43,822 nt of DNA from Muribaculaceae bacterium (GTDB lineage: Bacteria; Bacteroidota; Bacteroidia; Bacteroidales; Muribaculaceae), in contig JAIECF010000069.1 in the NCBI GenBank assembly GCA_029068655.1, forward strand, positions 1-43,822, read 5' to 3'. Positions 1 to 7,965 of the stretch are shown here, piece after piece. How positions within the stretch are numbered: the stretch's first letter is position 1; each line of letters opens with the position of its first letter. The notes under the pieces were generated by a model. It saw only the letters and a list, made by a program, of their open reading frames with translations, was not told the origin of the DNA and searched no databases. Both the position numbers and the translations under genes were made by a program.

Positions 1-363
1 CAAGTGGAAATCATAGGAGATTGTATATTTGCTCTTTTCCTCTAAAGGAACATCATTTATAAACGAAAATCCTGCCTTGTTTATCTCAAGCAGCATGTCC
101 ACTTCATCAGCCGGGACATGATCTATATAGAACTGATAACCCTTGCTTTTAACAGCGTCAGCCGACATTCCACAAAGAAAAAGGGGATTGGGCGACACAT
201 ACAGGAAGTTCTTGCGGAAATAGTCGATTATATAGACACTCTGATAAGTGGTATTTGCGAATGCATCGGCTGTACGCACGAAATTTTCGACAAGCCCATA
301 ATCGGGTTTGCCATGCACAGCGTTTCCGGAATAGAAAAAGTCATTTACTCTTTTATCACTCAT
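1..363 (-). CDS. LuxR-type PAS/HTH transcriptional regulator, N-terminal part (partial at window edge)
   Basis: The minus strand is open for 121 codons from an ATG at 363 to the left edge, with no stop, so the C terminus lies outside the window. The translation begins MSDKRVNDFFYSGNAVHGKP and contains QSVYIIDYFRKNFLYVSPNP. This resembles the PAS-like N terminus of the short Bacteroidales regulators that end in a LuxR-type helix-turn-helix. That HTH half is not visible here, so the family call rests on the N terminus. A promoter -7 box lies 27 bases upstream at 390-397, which supports the start. The frame antisense to it is a shadow. Confidence 0.6.
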   Translation of the reverse strand, partial: MSDKRVNDFFYSGNAVHGKPDYGLVENFVRTADAFANTTYQSVYIIDYFRKNFLYVSPNPLFLCGMSADAVKSKGYQFYIDHVPADEVDMLLEINKAGFSFINDVPLEEKSKYTISYDFHL

Positions 364-389
364 AGTGCGTAAAAATGAGGTACGTTTTA

Positions 390-397
390 CAAAATTA
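390..397 (-). promoter_or_regulatory. Promoter -7 box for the LuxR-type regulator
   Basis: The minus strand reads TAATTTTG, matching the Bacteroidota -7 consensus TAnnTTTG, about 27 bases before the ATG at 363. No clear TTTG is seen at -33. Confidence 0.45.
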
Positions 398-420
398 CGC
401 ATGAATAAGGGAAAATAGTA

Positions 421-455
421 TCGCCTTCTCTGAGAAATTGTTTCTGAGAAGGCGA
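421..455. terminator. Perfect 10-bp hairpin between the regulator and the Crp remnant
   Basis: TCGCCTTCTC at 421-430 pairs perfectly with GAGAAGGCGA at 446-455, and the loop can pair further (AGAAA/TTTCT). No strong T-run follows on either strand. It lies downstream of the Crp remnant on the minus strand and may have been its terminator. Confidence 0.4.
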
Positions 456-487
456 ATTATAAACTTGGATTTATATTTTGAGGGGAA

Positions 488-682
488 TTACTGCTTCAAC
501 AATACCTTTTTGATGCGGCAAAGCGTAATCGGATCTATCTGGAGATACTCTGCTATCTCTTTCTGAGGTACGTCCTGCTCAATCTGCGGATGCTCATGGA
601 TGAGATCAAGGTATCGTTCTCTTGCGGTCTTTGAATACAGGCTACAGTGACGATTGAGCAAAGAACTATAAGCTCTATCCAT
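488..682 (-). pseudogene. C-terminal remnant of a Crp/Fnr-family regulator
   Basis: The 64 residues include TARERYLDLIHEHPQIEQ and PQKEIAEYLQIDPITLCRIK, the winged-helix recognition region of Crp/Fnr regulators. A normal member has about 190-230 residues, with an N-terminal cyclic-nucleotide-binding-like barrel. That barrel is absent: sequence upstream of codon 1 does not continue the family in this frame. From about 690 the DNA instead reads on the plus strand as an open tail of some 32 codons ending in GQPKPEVDKTIELFGETV and a stop at 781-789, like the 3' end of another gene. The remnant thus seems to abut a fragment of a different gene. The original function is probably lost. Confidence 0.55.
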
Positions 683-855
683 CCTAATTCGCCCTCGCTG
701 ACATGCTTGAAAGAGATGAAGTTGACAAGAAGGGGCAGCCGAAGCCCGAAGTTGACAAGACGATAGAGCTTTTCGGTGAAACTGTATGAAGGGGCGTGAA
801 CATTGTCATTGATAAGAGCGTTCTTTGTTAAACACACTTAAACTTCCGCTATACT

Positions 856-2049
856 ATGAAAAAGACAATTATTCTTATCACCCTACTTTTCGCATCGATA
901 GCCGCTCAAGCTGACGTCAAGGAAAGCCTGATGACATTGCTGCGCAACCACGCAAAGACGCACCAGACTACCTCGGCAATGCGTCCAGAACCAATACAAT
1001 TGAGTGAGAGGAAGCAGGACTCAATAGTCGGATCCGTCATAAAACTATATTCAAGTGGCAAGATATCTGCCGACAGCGTCGTATCGCTCGCCCTATATCA
1101 TAAAGCCGGAAGTCCGGAAATAGCTGAGCGATGCCTGAAGGCTACCGTATCAGATAATAATCTTCGTGGTATCACTGAACTTGGCGCACTTTACACACTT
1201 ACTCCGCAGTTTAGCGGAAAAACATCCGAAGGCCTGAAACTTCTTCAGACTGCCGCAAACGCAGGTTACAAGGACGCAAATGTATACCTTGGAGTTTATT
1301 ACTACAACCATAACGATTTCAAGAAAGCCAAAGTATATTTAGAGAAATGCAATCCCTTGAATTCCGGGATAGGCAATACTGCGTTAGGAGGCATTTATAT
1401 CCAAGGCAAGGGCGTGAAGACCGACATTCCCAAGGCGAGGGAGTATTTCCATCAGGCGGCATTGCAGGGATATCCACGCGGGACAAGCCTTTACGGCCAT
1501 AATCTACGTGCGAGCGGAGGCGGCCAGATTAATTATCCCGAAGCTTTCTTCTGGCTATACATAGCAGGAGATCTTGGCGATGATACAGCCCGCGCCACTC
1601 TCGGACGTCAATTGACGGGTGAAAGCTTCGGAGAAGGCGAAGCTGCTGAGGACGGCGAACTTGCTCTTTACTGGATATCTACCGTCAACAGCATGCAGAA
1701 AATAAAGAATGACCCGATATACAAAGATGGCTTCCTGACCGGATTAAAAGCGAAAGCAGCAGCGGCCGAGAAAGGCGATGACTGGGCACGATTCTATCTC
1801 GGAAGCATGAACTTCAACGGAGATTACCTCAATCAGAATTATACACAGGCATTGAAATACTACGAACCTATTGCCCGCAACGGCAAACTTCCAGACACTC
1901 TACTCGCCCTTGTCAATTCAAGACTCTCCTATATGTACAAGAAAGGGAAGGGCACAAAGGCAGATGCTGAGAAAGCGATGCGATATGCCAAAGCCGCCGC
2001 GAATTACGGAAGCATCGGTGGCTACAAAATAGCTGAGCACATAGATTGA
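856..2049 (+). CDS. Secreted Sel1-repeat protein
   Basis: This 397-residue protein opens with a signal peptide (MKKTIILITLLFASIAAQA, probable cleavage after AQA). Successive Sel1-like (TPR-type) repeats follow from roughly residue 100 to the end, recognisable as G-x-G-V-x-x-D..KA..Y...AA..G blocks, for example GKGVKTDIPKAREYFHQAA and GKGTKADAEKAMRYAKAAA. Sel1 repeats form alpha-solenoids that mediate protein contacts, so a periplasmic scaffold role is likely; no catalytic motif is visible. The PepSY-like lipoprotein gene starts 46 bases downstream and may be co-transcribed. Confidence 0.8.
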   Translation: MKKTIILITLLFASIAAQADVKESLMTLLRNHAKTHQTTSAMRPEPIQLSERKQDSIVGSVIKLYSSGKISADSVVSLALYHKAGSPEIAERCLKATVSDNNLRGITELGALYTLTPQFSGKTSEGLKLLQTAANAGYKDANVYLGVYYYNHNDFKKAKVYLEKCNPLNSGIGNTALGGIYIQGKGVKTDIPKAREYFHQAALQGYPRGTSLYGHNLRASGGGQINYPEAFFWLYIAGDLGDDTARATLGRQLTGESFGEGEAAEDGELALYWISTVNSMQKIKNDPIYKDGFLTGLKAKAAAAEKGDDWARFYLGSMNFNGDYLNQNYTQALKYYEPIARNGKLPDTLLALVNSRLSYMYKKGKGTKADAEKAMRYAKAAANYGSIGGYKIAEHID

Positions 2050-2095
2050 TTTTCAACTATCACCTTAATTATATTCACACTAAAAGACACACACT

Positions 2096-2548
2096 ATGAA
2101 AAAGATTTTAAGACTCCTCCCTTTACTGCTCATCGCTGTCATGGGAATATCGCTGTCAAGCTGTAGCGATAACGACGAACCCGTATCATCACGTGAGCTT
2201 CCGTCCATTGCAAAAGACTTCATCATCGTTAACTATCCCTCCGCTTCCATAGTCTCCGTCGAGAAGGATAAGTCCGAATACGATGTAGTTCTATCCGATG
2301 GAACAAAGATCGAATTTAACAAGAACGGAGATTGGCTTGAAGTAGAGGCTGCCCCTACGAAGTCTATTCCTACAGGCTTCTATCCTTACAAGATCGACAC
2401 TTATCTTCAAGAGAATTTTCAGGGATTAGGGATAACTGAAATAACTAGAGTAGATCGGGGATACGACGTAGAAATATCAACCGGTACAGAACTTCTTTTT
2501 GCCCATGACGGATCATTCATAATGATTGGGGTAGACCGCCGGCAATAA
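2096..2548 (+). CDS. PepSY-like lipoprotein
   Basis: A 150-residue lipoprotein. The signal peptide ends in a lipobox (SLSSC, Cys at residue 22), so it should be lipid-anchored. The mature part has two similar modules of the PepSY-like/BLIP-like kind common in Bacteroidales: YDVVLSDGTKIEFNKNGDW near residues 62-80, and YDVEISTGTELLFAHDGSF near 124-142. The molecular role of these domains is unknown. A paralogue lies at 4284-4721 on the other strand. A strong terminator follows at 2567-2596, ending the transcript that probably also carries the Sel1 gene. Confidence 0.78.
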   Translation: MKKILRLLPLLLIAVMGISLSSCSDNDEPVSSRELPSIAKDFIIVNYPSASIVSVEKDKSEYDVVLSDGTKIEFNKNGDWLEVEAAPTKSIPTGFYPYKIDTYLQENFQGLGITEITRVDRGYDVEISTGTELLFAHDGSFIMIGVDRRQ

Positions 2549-2566
2549 AGGCAGAATAATCTCCTC

Positions 2567-2596
2567 AAAAGTCTTCGCTCATGCGAAGACTTTTTT
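2567..2596 (+). terminator. Rho-independent terminator after the PepSY-like lipoprotein gene
   Basis: GTCTTCGC at 2571-2578 pairs with GCGAAGAC at 2583-2590 around a TCAT loop. Flanking A and T runs extend the stem and supply a T6 tract. Confidence 0.85.
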
Positions 2597-2712
2597 GTAT
2601 AGACTTGCCTCTTACACATGCCTTATCCAAGGGAAATAAGGGAGATTTTAAGCTATAATTAGAAAAACTAACAAAAAAATCGCTTCATGAATAAAATTTA
2701 TCTAATACAATA

Positions 2713-2743
2713 TTTGACGGAGTGAAAATTTTCACTAATTTTG
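2713..2743 (+). promoter_or_regulatory. Promoter of the HU-family gene
   Basis: TTTG at 2713-2716, a 19-base spacer, then TAATTTTG at 2736-2743, matching the Bacteroidota sigma-ABfr consensus. The expected start of transcription near 2750 leaves a leader of about 25 bases before the ATG at 2774. Confidence 0.75.
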
Positions 2744-2773
2744 CAGTCTGAAAACAAAATACATATTAGAGAT

Positions 2774-3052
2774 ATGACAAAAGCAGAAATCGCAAACGAA
2801 ATTGCCAAGAAGACCGGCATCGACAAGTCGACCACAATAGAAGTCATCGAGCAGTTCATGACTGTCGTAAAGGACAGCCTTGCTCATGGTGAAAACGTTT
2901 ATCTCCGTGGCTTCGGCTCCTTCATCATCAAGGAGAGGGCTGAAAAGACTGCACGCAACATCACTAAGAACACAGCAGTAATCATTCCTGCCCACAACAT
3001 CCCGGCGTTCAAGCCAGCTCCTGTCTTCAAAGAGGCCGTAGCTAAAGGATGA
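2774..3052 (+). CDS. HU/IHF-family DNA-binding protein
   Basis: The 92-residue product is a typical HU-sized nucleoid protein. The start at 2774 (MTKAEIANEIAKKTGIDKST) is chosen because an earlier in-frame start at 2741 would lie inside the promoter -7 box. The N-terminal helices are followed by the HU signature VYLRGFGSFIIKERAEKTARN, where F-G-S-F leads into the beta arm that clasps DNA. The C terminus AHNIPAFKPAPVFKEAV is also typical of HU. It should dimerise and bend DNA with little sequence preference. It has its own promoter and is closed by a terminator at 3074-3113. Confidence 0.92.
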   Translation: MTKAEIANEIAKKTGIDKSTTIEVIEQFMTVVKDSLAHGENVYLRGFGSFIIKERAEKTARNITKNTAVIIPAHNIPAFKPAPVFKEAVAKG

Positions 3053-3073
3053 ATATCCTTGGCTGAAAAACAT

Positions 3074-3113
3074 TACCCCCACAGCGACAAAGTCTCTGCG
3101 GGGGTATTTTTTT
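3074..3113 (+). terminator. Terminator after the HU gene, possibly bidirectional
   Basis: TACCCCC at 3074-3080 pairs with GGGGGTA at 3100-3106, followed by a T7 tract. It also lies just past the end of the convergent cupin gene and may serve both. Confidence 0.8.
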
Positions 3114-3131
3114 AATAAAGATTCTTTCTCC

Positions 3132-3461
3132 TTACGGCCTTACCTTCACCAGCATGATCTTAGAATCTGCCTTGGCAATGACGCTATGGGCAACGTCTGC
3201 ACCCATAAGAAGGAATTCACCTGCCTTGATTACATGCGGACGATCGATCATCGTAAACTCTATCTCGCCAGCTATGACATTCACCATAACTTCAGCCGGG
3301 GCAGTATGGACATCAAGCTTCTGTCCGGCCTTCAGACCTACAAGCACTACTCCACCATTGCCGTTAGAGAAAATATTTCTGAACTGAGGGCGGTCTTCAG
3401 CGGTCTGAATCTGATCGGCGAGAACATGAACCTCACCGAATTTGAATTCTGTTTCCAACAT
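3132..3461 (-). CDS. Small single-domain cupin protein
   Basis: A protein of about 109 residues with one cupin barrel. Visible motifs are LKAGQKLDVHTAPAEVMVNV (cupin motif 1, with a His and a Glu in metal-ligand positions), the GEIEFTM strand, and HVIKAGEFLLMGADVAHSV (motif 2, with a His). Such small cupins bind a metal and act as regulators, oxygenases or isomerases; the substrate cannot be read here. The ATG at 3461 is preferred, giving an N terminus of MLETEFKFGEVHV. A start at 3503 would add 14 unconvincing residues. The nitroreductase gene lies 87 bases upstream on the same strand and may share a transcript. Confidence 0.8.
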   Translation of the reverse strand: MLETEFKFGEVHVLADQIQTAEDRPQFRNIFSNGNGGVVLVGLKAGQKLDVHTAPAEVMVNVIAGEIEFTMIDRPHVIKAGEFLLMGADVAHSVIAKADSKIMLVKVRP

Positions 3462-3548
3462 AGTATTAAATATTTTATAATTAAGATCTACAGCAGATGC
3501 CAATGCCTCTGCTTTATAAATAAAACGCTCCGTCGGCGAATATGTTCA

Positions 3549-4151
3549 TCATTTATTCATGCAGATCATCAGTTCAGACAATGGACGCTTTGGCACATGG
3601 TGAACTCCGTCAGGCGTACGGAAATACTTGAAATCATCGTCCTTATCGCCACTCATGTCCTCAAGCTTAACCTCTTCCGCAGGATGACCGAGTGCCAGGA
3701 CATAGCGCGGCTGAAATCGAGGTTCAAGTTTCAATATCTCCGACAGCAACGGGGAATTGAAGGCCTTTATAATACATCCGCCAAGTCCGAGAGTCTTCAT
3801 TCCTAAGGAAATCGCCTCCAACTGAAGCCCATCGTCACAGAGACAGTCCTTACCATAATATGTATCAAGACATTGAATTATATAGGCTGCCGGCCTTTCT
3901 CCGGCAACAGGACCATCCCAATCCTTGAAGTATCCGGCCCATTTAAGGGTAGGAAAAACCTGCTTACGCATTTCCATATCGTTGATCAAGACATATCGCA
4001 ACGGCTGGGCATTGCGTCCGGAGTGGCAATAGCGCGAAAGTTCCACAAGTTTTTCGAGTGTCTCCATAGATACGGAATAGTCTTCTCTGAATCTCCTGAC
4101 AGTACGGTCGGAAATCAAAAGCTGCCTAAGGCTCTCAAAATCAATATTCAT
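3549..4151 (-). CDS. Nitroreductase-family flavoprotein
   Basis: A 200-residue protein with nitroreductase-family features: SDRTVRRFREDYSVS near residues 14-28 (the RxxRxF-type N terminus that binds FMN phosphate), the SGRNAQPLRYVLI segment near residues 44-56, and LGLGGCIIKAF with YVLALGHPAEE in the C-terminal half. Members bind FMN, form dimers and use NAD(P)H to reduce nitro compounds, quinones or related acceptors. The physiological substrate is unknown. At about 200 residues it is the usual length and looks intact. The cupin gene follows on the same strand. Confidence 0.85.
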   Translation of the reverse strand: MNIDFESLRQLLISDRTVRRFREDYSVSMETLEKLVELSRYCHSGRNAQPLRYVLINDMEMRKQVFPTLKWAGYFKDWDGPVAGERPAAYIIQCLDTYYGKDCLCDDGLQLEAISLGMKTLGLGGCIIKAFNSPLLSEILKLEPRFQPRYVLALGHPAEEVKLEDMSGDKDDDFKYFRTPDGVHHVPKRPLSELMICMNK

Positions 4152-4190
4152 AGATTGTATTGTTGTGTTGTTGAGTAATGGTGTGCGGGT

Positions 4191-4221
4191 AAAAAAGTAC
4201 GGAGCCGATGCATTCGACTCC
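4191..4221 (-). terminator. Terminator of the PepSY-like gene
   Basis: On the minus strand GGAGTCG pairs with CGGCTCC (one G-T pair) around an AATGCAT loop. It is followed by GTAC and a T6 tract. Confidence 0.75.
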
Positions 4222-4283
4222 GCGCACCCTATATTATAGGAACAAAAATCTGAGAAAATTTCTCAGTCTTAATCATGATATTT

Positions 4284-4721
4284 TCAATCGTCATACCTCA
4301 GGAACTTTCCCTTTTCGCTAAACTTTACGTCAACGCCATTGGAAAGTTCCACATTATAACCATAGGCATTCTTTTCAATTCCCGTCACTTTGGCTTTACT
4401 CTGATTATTATCAATAAATGTCGCGATCGGCGAGGGTATCAGTCCGGAGGGCACCGACTTAGTACTACCCACTTCAACATCCTTCCAATTGCCGTGCTTA
4501 TCAAAGGAAATCTCCGAGCCATCGGTAAGAATCACTTCATACTTGCGTATCTTTCCGAACTCCTTGCCTATCTTAATATGGCTTACATCAGACTTGAAAT
4601 TTCGGCTGAGCACAGTTTTAGCTGCATCGGGAAGAACATCCACATCGTGGGAATAGTTATCTCTGGCTGATGCAGTCATTACTCCAAAGAGGACTGCAAG
4701 GATAAGCATAAGTTTTTTCAT
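4284..4721 (-). CDS. Secreted PepSY-like protein
   Basis: About 145 residues from the ATG at 4721 (MKKLMLILAVLFGVMTASA, a signal peptide). An upstream in-frame start at 4757 would precede the signal peptide and is less likely. Two PepSY-like modules are visible: YEVILTDGSEISFDKHGNW and YNVELSNGVDVKFSEKGKF. A Lys-Ser-Val-Pro-Ser-Gly linker matches the linker in the paralogue at 2096-2548, which carries a lipobox instead. Function is unknown. It is closed by its own terminator. Confidence 0.8.
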   Translation of the reverse strand: MKKLMLILAVLFGVMTASARDNYSHDVDVLPDAAKTVLSRNFKSDVSHIKIGKEFGKIRKYEVILTDGSEISFDKHGNWKDVEVGSTKSVPSGLIPSPIATFIDNNQSKAKVTGIEKNAYGYNVELSNGVDVKFSEKGKFLRYDD

Positions 4722-4818
4722 AGTATCAAAGTATTCAAGTGTGTGTGTGTTAATCATTATTATCTACACTTAAAATGTCTCAACACTATGAAATGTTTAC
4801 ACTTAACAAAAATGTAAC

Positions 4819-6198
4819 CTACATGCAACAAAGGATCAATATCTGTGCTATTATGACTCGAGTAAACATAGTGAGCGGATAGACGGTAGCATAAGCCTCT
4901 GCCGGACTATCGTTTCCTTTAGCCTGTTCGCTTGAATATGTAAGCGCCATCGGATTGGCCATAGCGCCGCATATCATGCCACACGTGGACAAGAAATCAA
5001 GATGCCATATACGCATAGCCAGCACACTCATAGCTATCGAAGGGACAACCGTGATCAGGAAACCGAGTCCAATCCATTCGAGTCCATCCGCACGCATTAT
5101 CGTATCTACGAATCCGGCACCAGCACTTAGACCAAGGCACGCGAGAAAGAGAGAAAGTCCGATACCACGAAGCATTAAATTAGCCGAACGAGTAGTATAT
5201 GTCACAATATGCAAATCCGGTCCGAACCTACCGATCAATATTCCTACGATTATGGGCCCACCGGCAAGACCAAGCTTGATCGGAGAAGACATTCCTGGAA
5301 TCATGATCGGAACAGATCCGACAAGCAGACCGAGCAGCAGACCTATGAATATTGCAGCCAGATTTGGTTCCTTAAGGTCCGTCTTAACATTGCCGAGCAC
5401 TTTGGCCACGGCTTCAACCGCAACAGCCTCTCCTACCACAGTGAGACGGTCACCGAGCTGAAGCGTAAGATTAGGAGATGCCAGTAATTTGACACCTGCG
5501 CGCACCACACGCGTAATGTTGATGCCATAGCTGTTGCGAAGCTTCAGGGAGCCAAGCTTCTTGCCATTGATTTCCGGACGCGACACTACAAGATGTCTTG
5601 ATATAAGAGTCGAGTCTATGGAGTTCCAGTCTATATCTTCCTTATTCCAGTCATAGGCTTCCTCCTCTCCGAAGAGCATCGCGAGTTTAGGTGCAGCTCC
5701 GTTGCCGCTGACAAGCAACAGGCGGTCGCCCTTTGCGAGCACAGTCTCTGAATTGGGTATGCCGACCTTTCCGTCACGCCATATTCTTGAAATAACGAAC
5801 TTAATAGGTGTCAGCTCTGCCACCTCCTTGACTGTCTTTCCACAGATCCCAGGGTTAGACACTCCGAACTCTCCCACATAGGTGTGATTAGCGTCTTCAT
5901 GTTTATGTTCCATCATATCGGATGGCCGAGTCCAAAGTTTTCTGACAAGCGCCAAAGCAATTATCACACCTACAACACCTAGAGGATACGTCACAGCACA
6001 GCTTAAGGCGGCCGTGTCTACAGGCAACCCCATCTGCTGAAGCGTCTGCTGTGCGGCTCCTAAGGCAGGGGTATTCGTTGTAGCCCCACTGAGAATACCT
6101 ACCATATCGGGTATTCCAACACCTAAACCATAGGCTAAGCCGACGGCCATTATCGTACCCATTGCTATGACACCGAGGCACAGCAGATTCAATTTCAC
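4819..6198 (-). CDS. AspT/YidE-type antiporter, C-terminal part, separated by frameshift
   Basis: 459 residues beginning at a GTG that overlaps the stop of the upstream fragment by four bases. It holds the rest of the first membrane domain, then two TrkA-C (RCK-C) ligand-binding domains (about residues 100-190 and 195-275). A second membrane domain follows from about 285, with IGLLLGLLVGSVPIMIPG and GGPIIVGILIGRFG. This is the architecture of AspT/YidE/YbjL exchangers, which are normally one chain of about 550-560 residues. The two pieces together make about 554. Adding one G to the G5 run at 6200-6204 would read R-K-G-G-V-K-L-N and join them. The GTG is therefore probably not an original start. 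Confidence 0.75.
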   Translation of the reverse strand: MKLNLLCLGVIAMGTIMAVGLAYGLGVGIPDMVGILSGATTNTPALGAAQQTLQQMGLPVDTAALSCAVTYPLGVVGVIIALALVRKLWTRPSDMMEHKHEDANHTYVGEFGVSNPGICGKTVKEVAELTPIKFVISRIWRDGKVGIPNSETVLAKGDRLLLVSGNGAAPKLAMLFGEEEAYDWNKEDIDWNSIDSTLISRHLVVSRPEINGKKLGSLKLRNSYGINITRVVRAGVKLLASPNLTLQLGDRLTVVGEAVAVEAVAKVLGNVKTDLKEPNLAAIFIGLLLGLLVGSVPIMIPGMSSPIKLGLAGGPIIVGILIGRFGPDLHIVTYTTRSANLMLRGIGLSLFLACLGLSAGAGFVDTIMRADGLEWIGLGFLITVVPSIAMSVLAMRIWHLDFLSTCGMICGAMANPMALTYSSEQAKGNDSPAEAYATVYPLTMFTRVIIAQILILCCM

Positions 6199-6482
6199 AC
6201 CCCCTTGCGAAAGGAACTGAAGAATCCCGGACCGACTTTAAGACCGAGTTCATAGACAAAAAGAGCCAGGCCAAAACTCTGGGCAAAATCAAGCATCTGA
6301 GGATCTATCGAAAGACCTATGTGTCCTGCAAGAATACCGATAAAGAATACGAAAGTCACGCCCAGACTGACACCCATCACCCGAAGTTTGCCCAATCCGA
6401 GACCTACAGCAATTATTATGGAAATCACTATTACCGCCTGCAAAGCGGTATGGTTCGTCAGTATTTCCTGTAGCCAATCCAT
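6195..6482 (-). CDS. AspT/YidE-type antiporter, N-terminal fragment ending at a frameshift
   Basis: 95 residues from the ATG at 6482 (MDWLQEILTNHTALQAVIV). That start is chosen because the -7 promoter box at 6507-6514 lies just upstream, excluding an earlier in-frame start at 6509. It encodes the first helices of the AspT-type membrane domain (GVSLGVTFVFFIGILAGHIG, SFGLALFVYELGLKVGPGFF). It then stops at TGA directly after a run of five Gs, where the family reads on. This could be a natural inactivation, a slippery homopolymer that restores the frame in some cells, or a sequence error. See the C-terminal part at 4819-6198. Confidence 0.72.
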   Translation of the reverse strand: MDWLQEILTNHTALQAVIVISIIIAVGLGLGKLRVMGVSLGVTFVFFIGILAGHIGLSIDPQMLDFAQSFGLALFVYELGLKVGPGFFSSFRKGV

Positions 6483-6506
6483 GATTAAGAAGCGTATATG
6501 CGGATG

Positions 6507-6514
6507 CAAAGTTA
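6507..6514 (-). promoter_or_regulatory. Promoter -7 box of the AspT-type gene
   Basis: TAACTTTG on the minus strand, 25 bases before the ATG at 6482. It matches TAnnTTTG; the -33 element is not clear. Confidence 0.5.
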
Positions 6515-6575
6515 CATAAAAAATCGATACATCCGACTAATATATGTGACTTAATCGAAAAAAACACCAGGAATG

Positions 6576-7847
6576 CTACTCATCGAGGTCCGGAGCGATC
6601 CTTCGAGACAGAACGGCAAATACTGAAACCAGCACCGCAAGAACAATGAAAGCTATAGCTGTGGAATGAAGGATATCTCCAATACCTACGAGGGGCGACA
6701 CCGCAGCGCCCACCACATATCCGGCGATGCCAAGTATAGAAGACGCCTCTCCGGCATCTGAACGCCCCTCATTCATAGCAAGTGTATTGGTAGTAGAAAA
6801 AATCAGTCCCAAACCAAACATCATTATTATCGCAAAGGTCTCAAATATCCATATATTATGAATACTCCAGAGAGCGAATGCCTCTCCGGCAACTCCGGCT
6901 AAAAGTACAAGACATCCGATAGAAGCAGCTTTCTTCAATGGATGAAATTTCAATGCAATCATGGAACCTGCAGCCACAAAGAGAGCGTTGAAGCCTATCA
7001 CCAGCCCATAGGCGGTCTGCGAAAGTCCATAGTATTTCTGAAGTATGAACGGAGTTGCCGATATATAGGCAAACAGCATTCCGAGAGCGAGACCCTTGAA
7101 AGATACATGCACCATGAAATTTGAGTTTAAAAGAAGAGTTTTATAACCCTTGATCGCACTCCACCATTTACCATTTGCTCTGTATTCAGGCGCCAATGAT
7201 TCTTTCATTCCCTTTCCGAGGACAAGAACTAAGACGGCGAAAACAGTGAGCAGAATAAAAACACCCTTCCAGCCAAAATGGTCGGAAGTGATACCACCAA
7301 TAACAGGAGCGGATGCCGGCGCTATGCCGTTGATACCACCTATTACCGCCATAAGCTTAGCCAGGTTTCTACCTGAATAAATATCCGCAGGGATTGTACG
7401 GGCAAGGAAATATCCTCCGGATGCCCCGATACCCTGGAAAAACCTACAGGTATTGAAAACGTGTATGCTCGTTGAGAACAGACTTGCCACAGCAGCCAGA
7501 ATGAACAGCAACAGTGAGCCAAAAAGAACCGGGAGCCGCCCATACCTGTCGCTGACAGGTCCAAGAACGAGCTGGCCAAAAGCCAGTCCTATCATACCAG
7601 TAGTCAGTCCCATCTGTGCTAGCGGGACGGAACATCCGAAAAAGCGGCACATCGAGGGGAGAGACGGAGTATACATGTCGTTGACAAACGATCCCAATGC
7701 ACTGATAAGAACAAGATAAATGACCAGAAATATATAATAATGCTTATCAGTAGAGAGTTTCTCGGTCATGGCAGACTCTCTCGAGAATTGAGATGTCTCA
7801 GAGGAAGCCGAAGTTGTAGAAGTGCTTGAAGAAGTAGATGTTTTCAT
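6576..7847 (-). CDS. Bcr/CflA-family MFS drug efflux transporter
   Basis: 423 residues with about 12 hydrophobic segments. Motif A of MFS drug/proton antiporters is present as GQLVLGPVSDRYGRLPVLFG near residues 110-130. The N-terminal FVNDMYTPSLPSM, the CRFFQGIGASGGYFLARTI segment and the GGINGIAPASAPVIGG motif 5-like stretch are typical of the Bcr/CflA branch (bicyclomycin, chloramphenicol and polyamine exporters). The first 30 residues are unusually rich in Ser and Thr; an internal Met at residue 27 is an alternative start. The substrate cannot be told from sequence. Confidence 0.87.
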   Translation of the reverse strand: MKTSTSSSTSTTSASSETSQFSRESAMTEKLSTDKHYYIFLVIYLVLISALGSFVNDMYTPSLPSMCRFFGCSVPLAQMGLTTGMIGLAFGQLVLGPVSDRYGRLPVLFGSLLLFILAAVASLFSTSIHVFNTCRFFQGIGASGGYFLARTIPADIYSGRNLAKLMAVIGGINGIAPASAPVIGGITSDHFGWKGVFILLTVFAVLVLVLGKGMKESLAPEYRANGKWWSAIKGYKTLLLNSNFMVHVSFKGLALGMLFAYISATPFILQKYYGLSQTAYGLVIGFNALFVAAGSMIALKFHPLKKAASIGCLVLLAGVAGEAFALWSIHNIWIFETFAIIMMFGLGLIFSTTNTLAMNEGRSDAGEASSILGIAGYVVGAAVSPLVGIGDILHSTAIAFIVLAVLVSVFAVLSRRIAPDLDE

Positions 7848-7908
7848 AGTATAAAGACATTTTTATTAAAAATATAACATCTTGGATCGCTATAAGGTTT
7901 TGATACAG

Positions 7909-7940
7909 AAAGGACCGAACTCAACAGAATCCGGTCCTTT
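7909..7940 (-). terminator. Hairpin terminator after the secreted protein gene
   Basis: AAAGGACCG and CGGTCCTTT form a 9-bp stem around a 14-base loop, just past the stop at 7966. The following T-tract is short. Confidence 0.55.
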
Positions 7941-7965
7941 AGACTTAGCGAAATAGTTGCTTAAT

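Noticed and set aside
118..372. 84-residue plus-strand frame
   Set aside because: It is antisense to the better-supported LuxR-type regulator start at 363 and has no family-like sequence.
553..837. 94-residue minus-strand frame over the Crp remnant
   Set aside because: Its translation shows no family signal and shares bases with the Crp-like C terminus in another frame.
3186..3806. 206-residue plus-strand frame
   Set aside because: It is antisense to both the cupin and the nitroreductase genes, which have clear family motifs.
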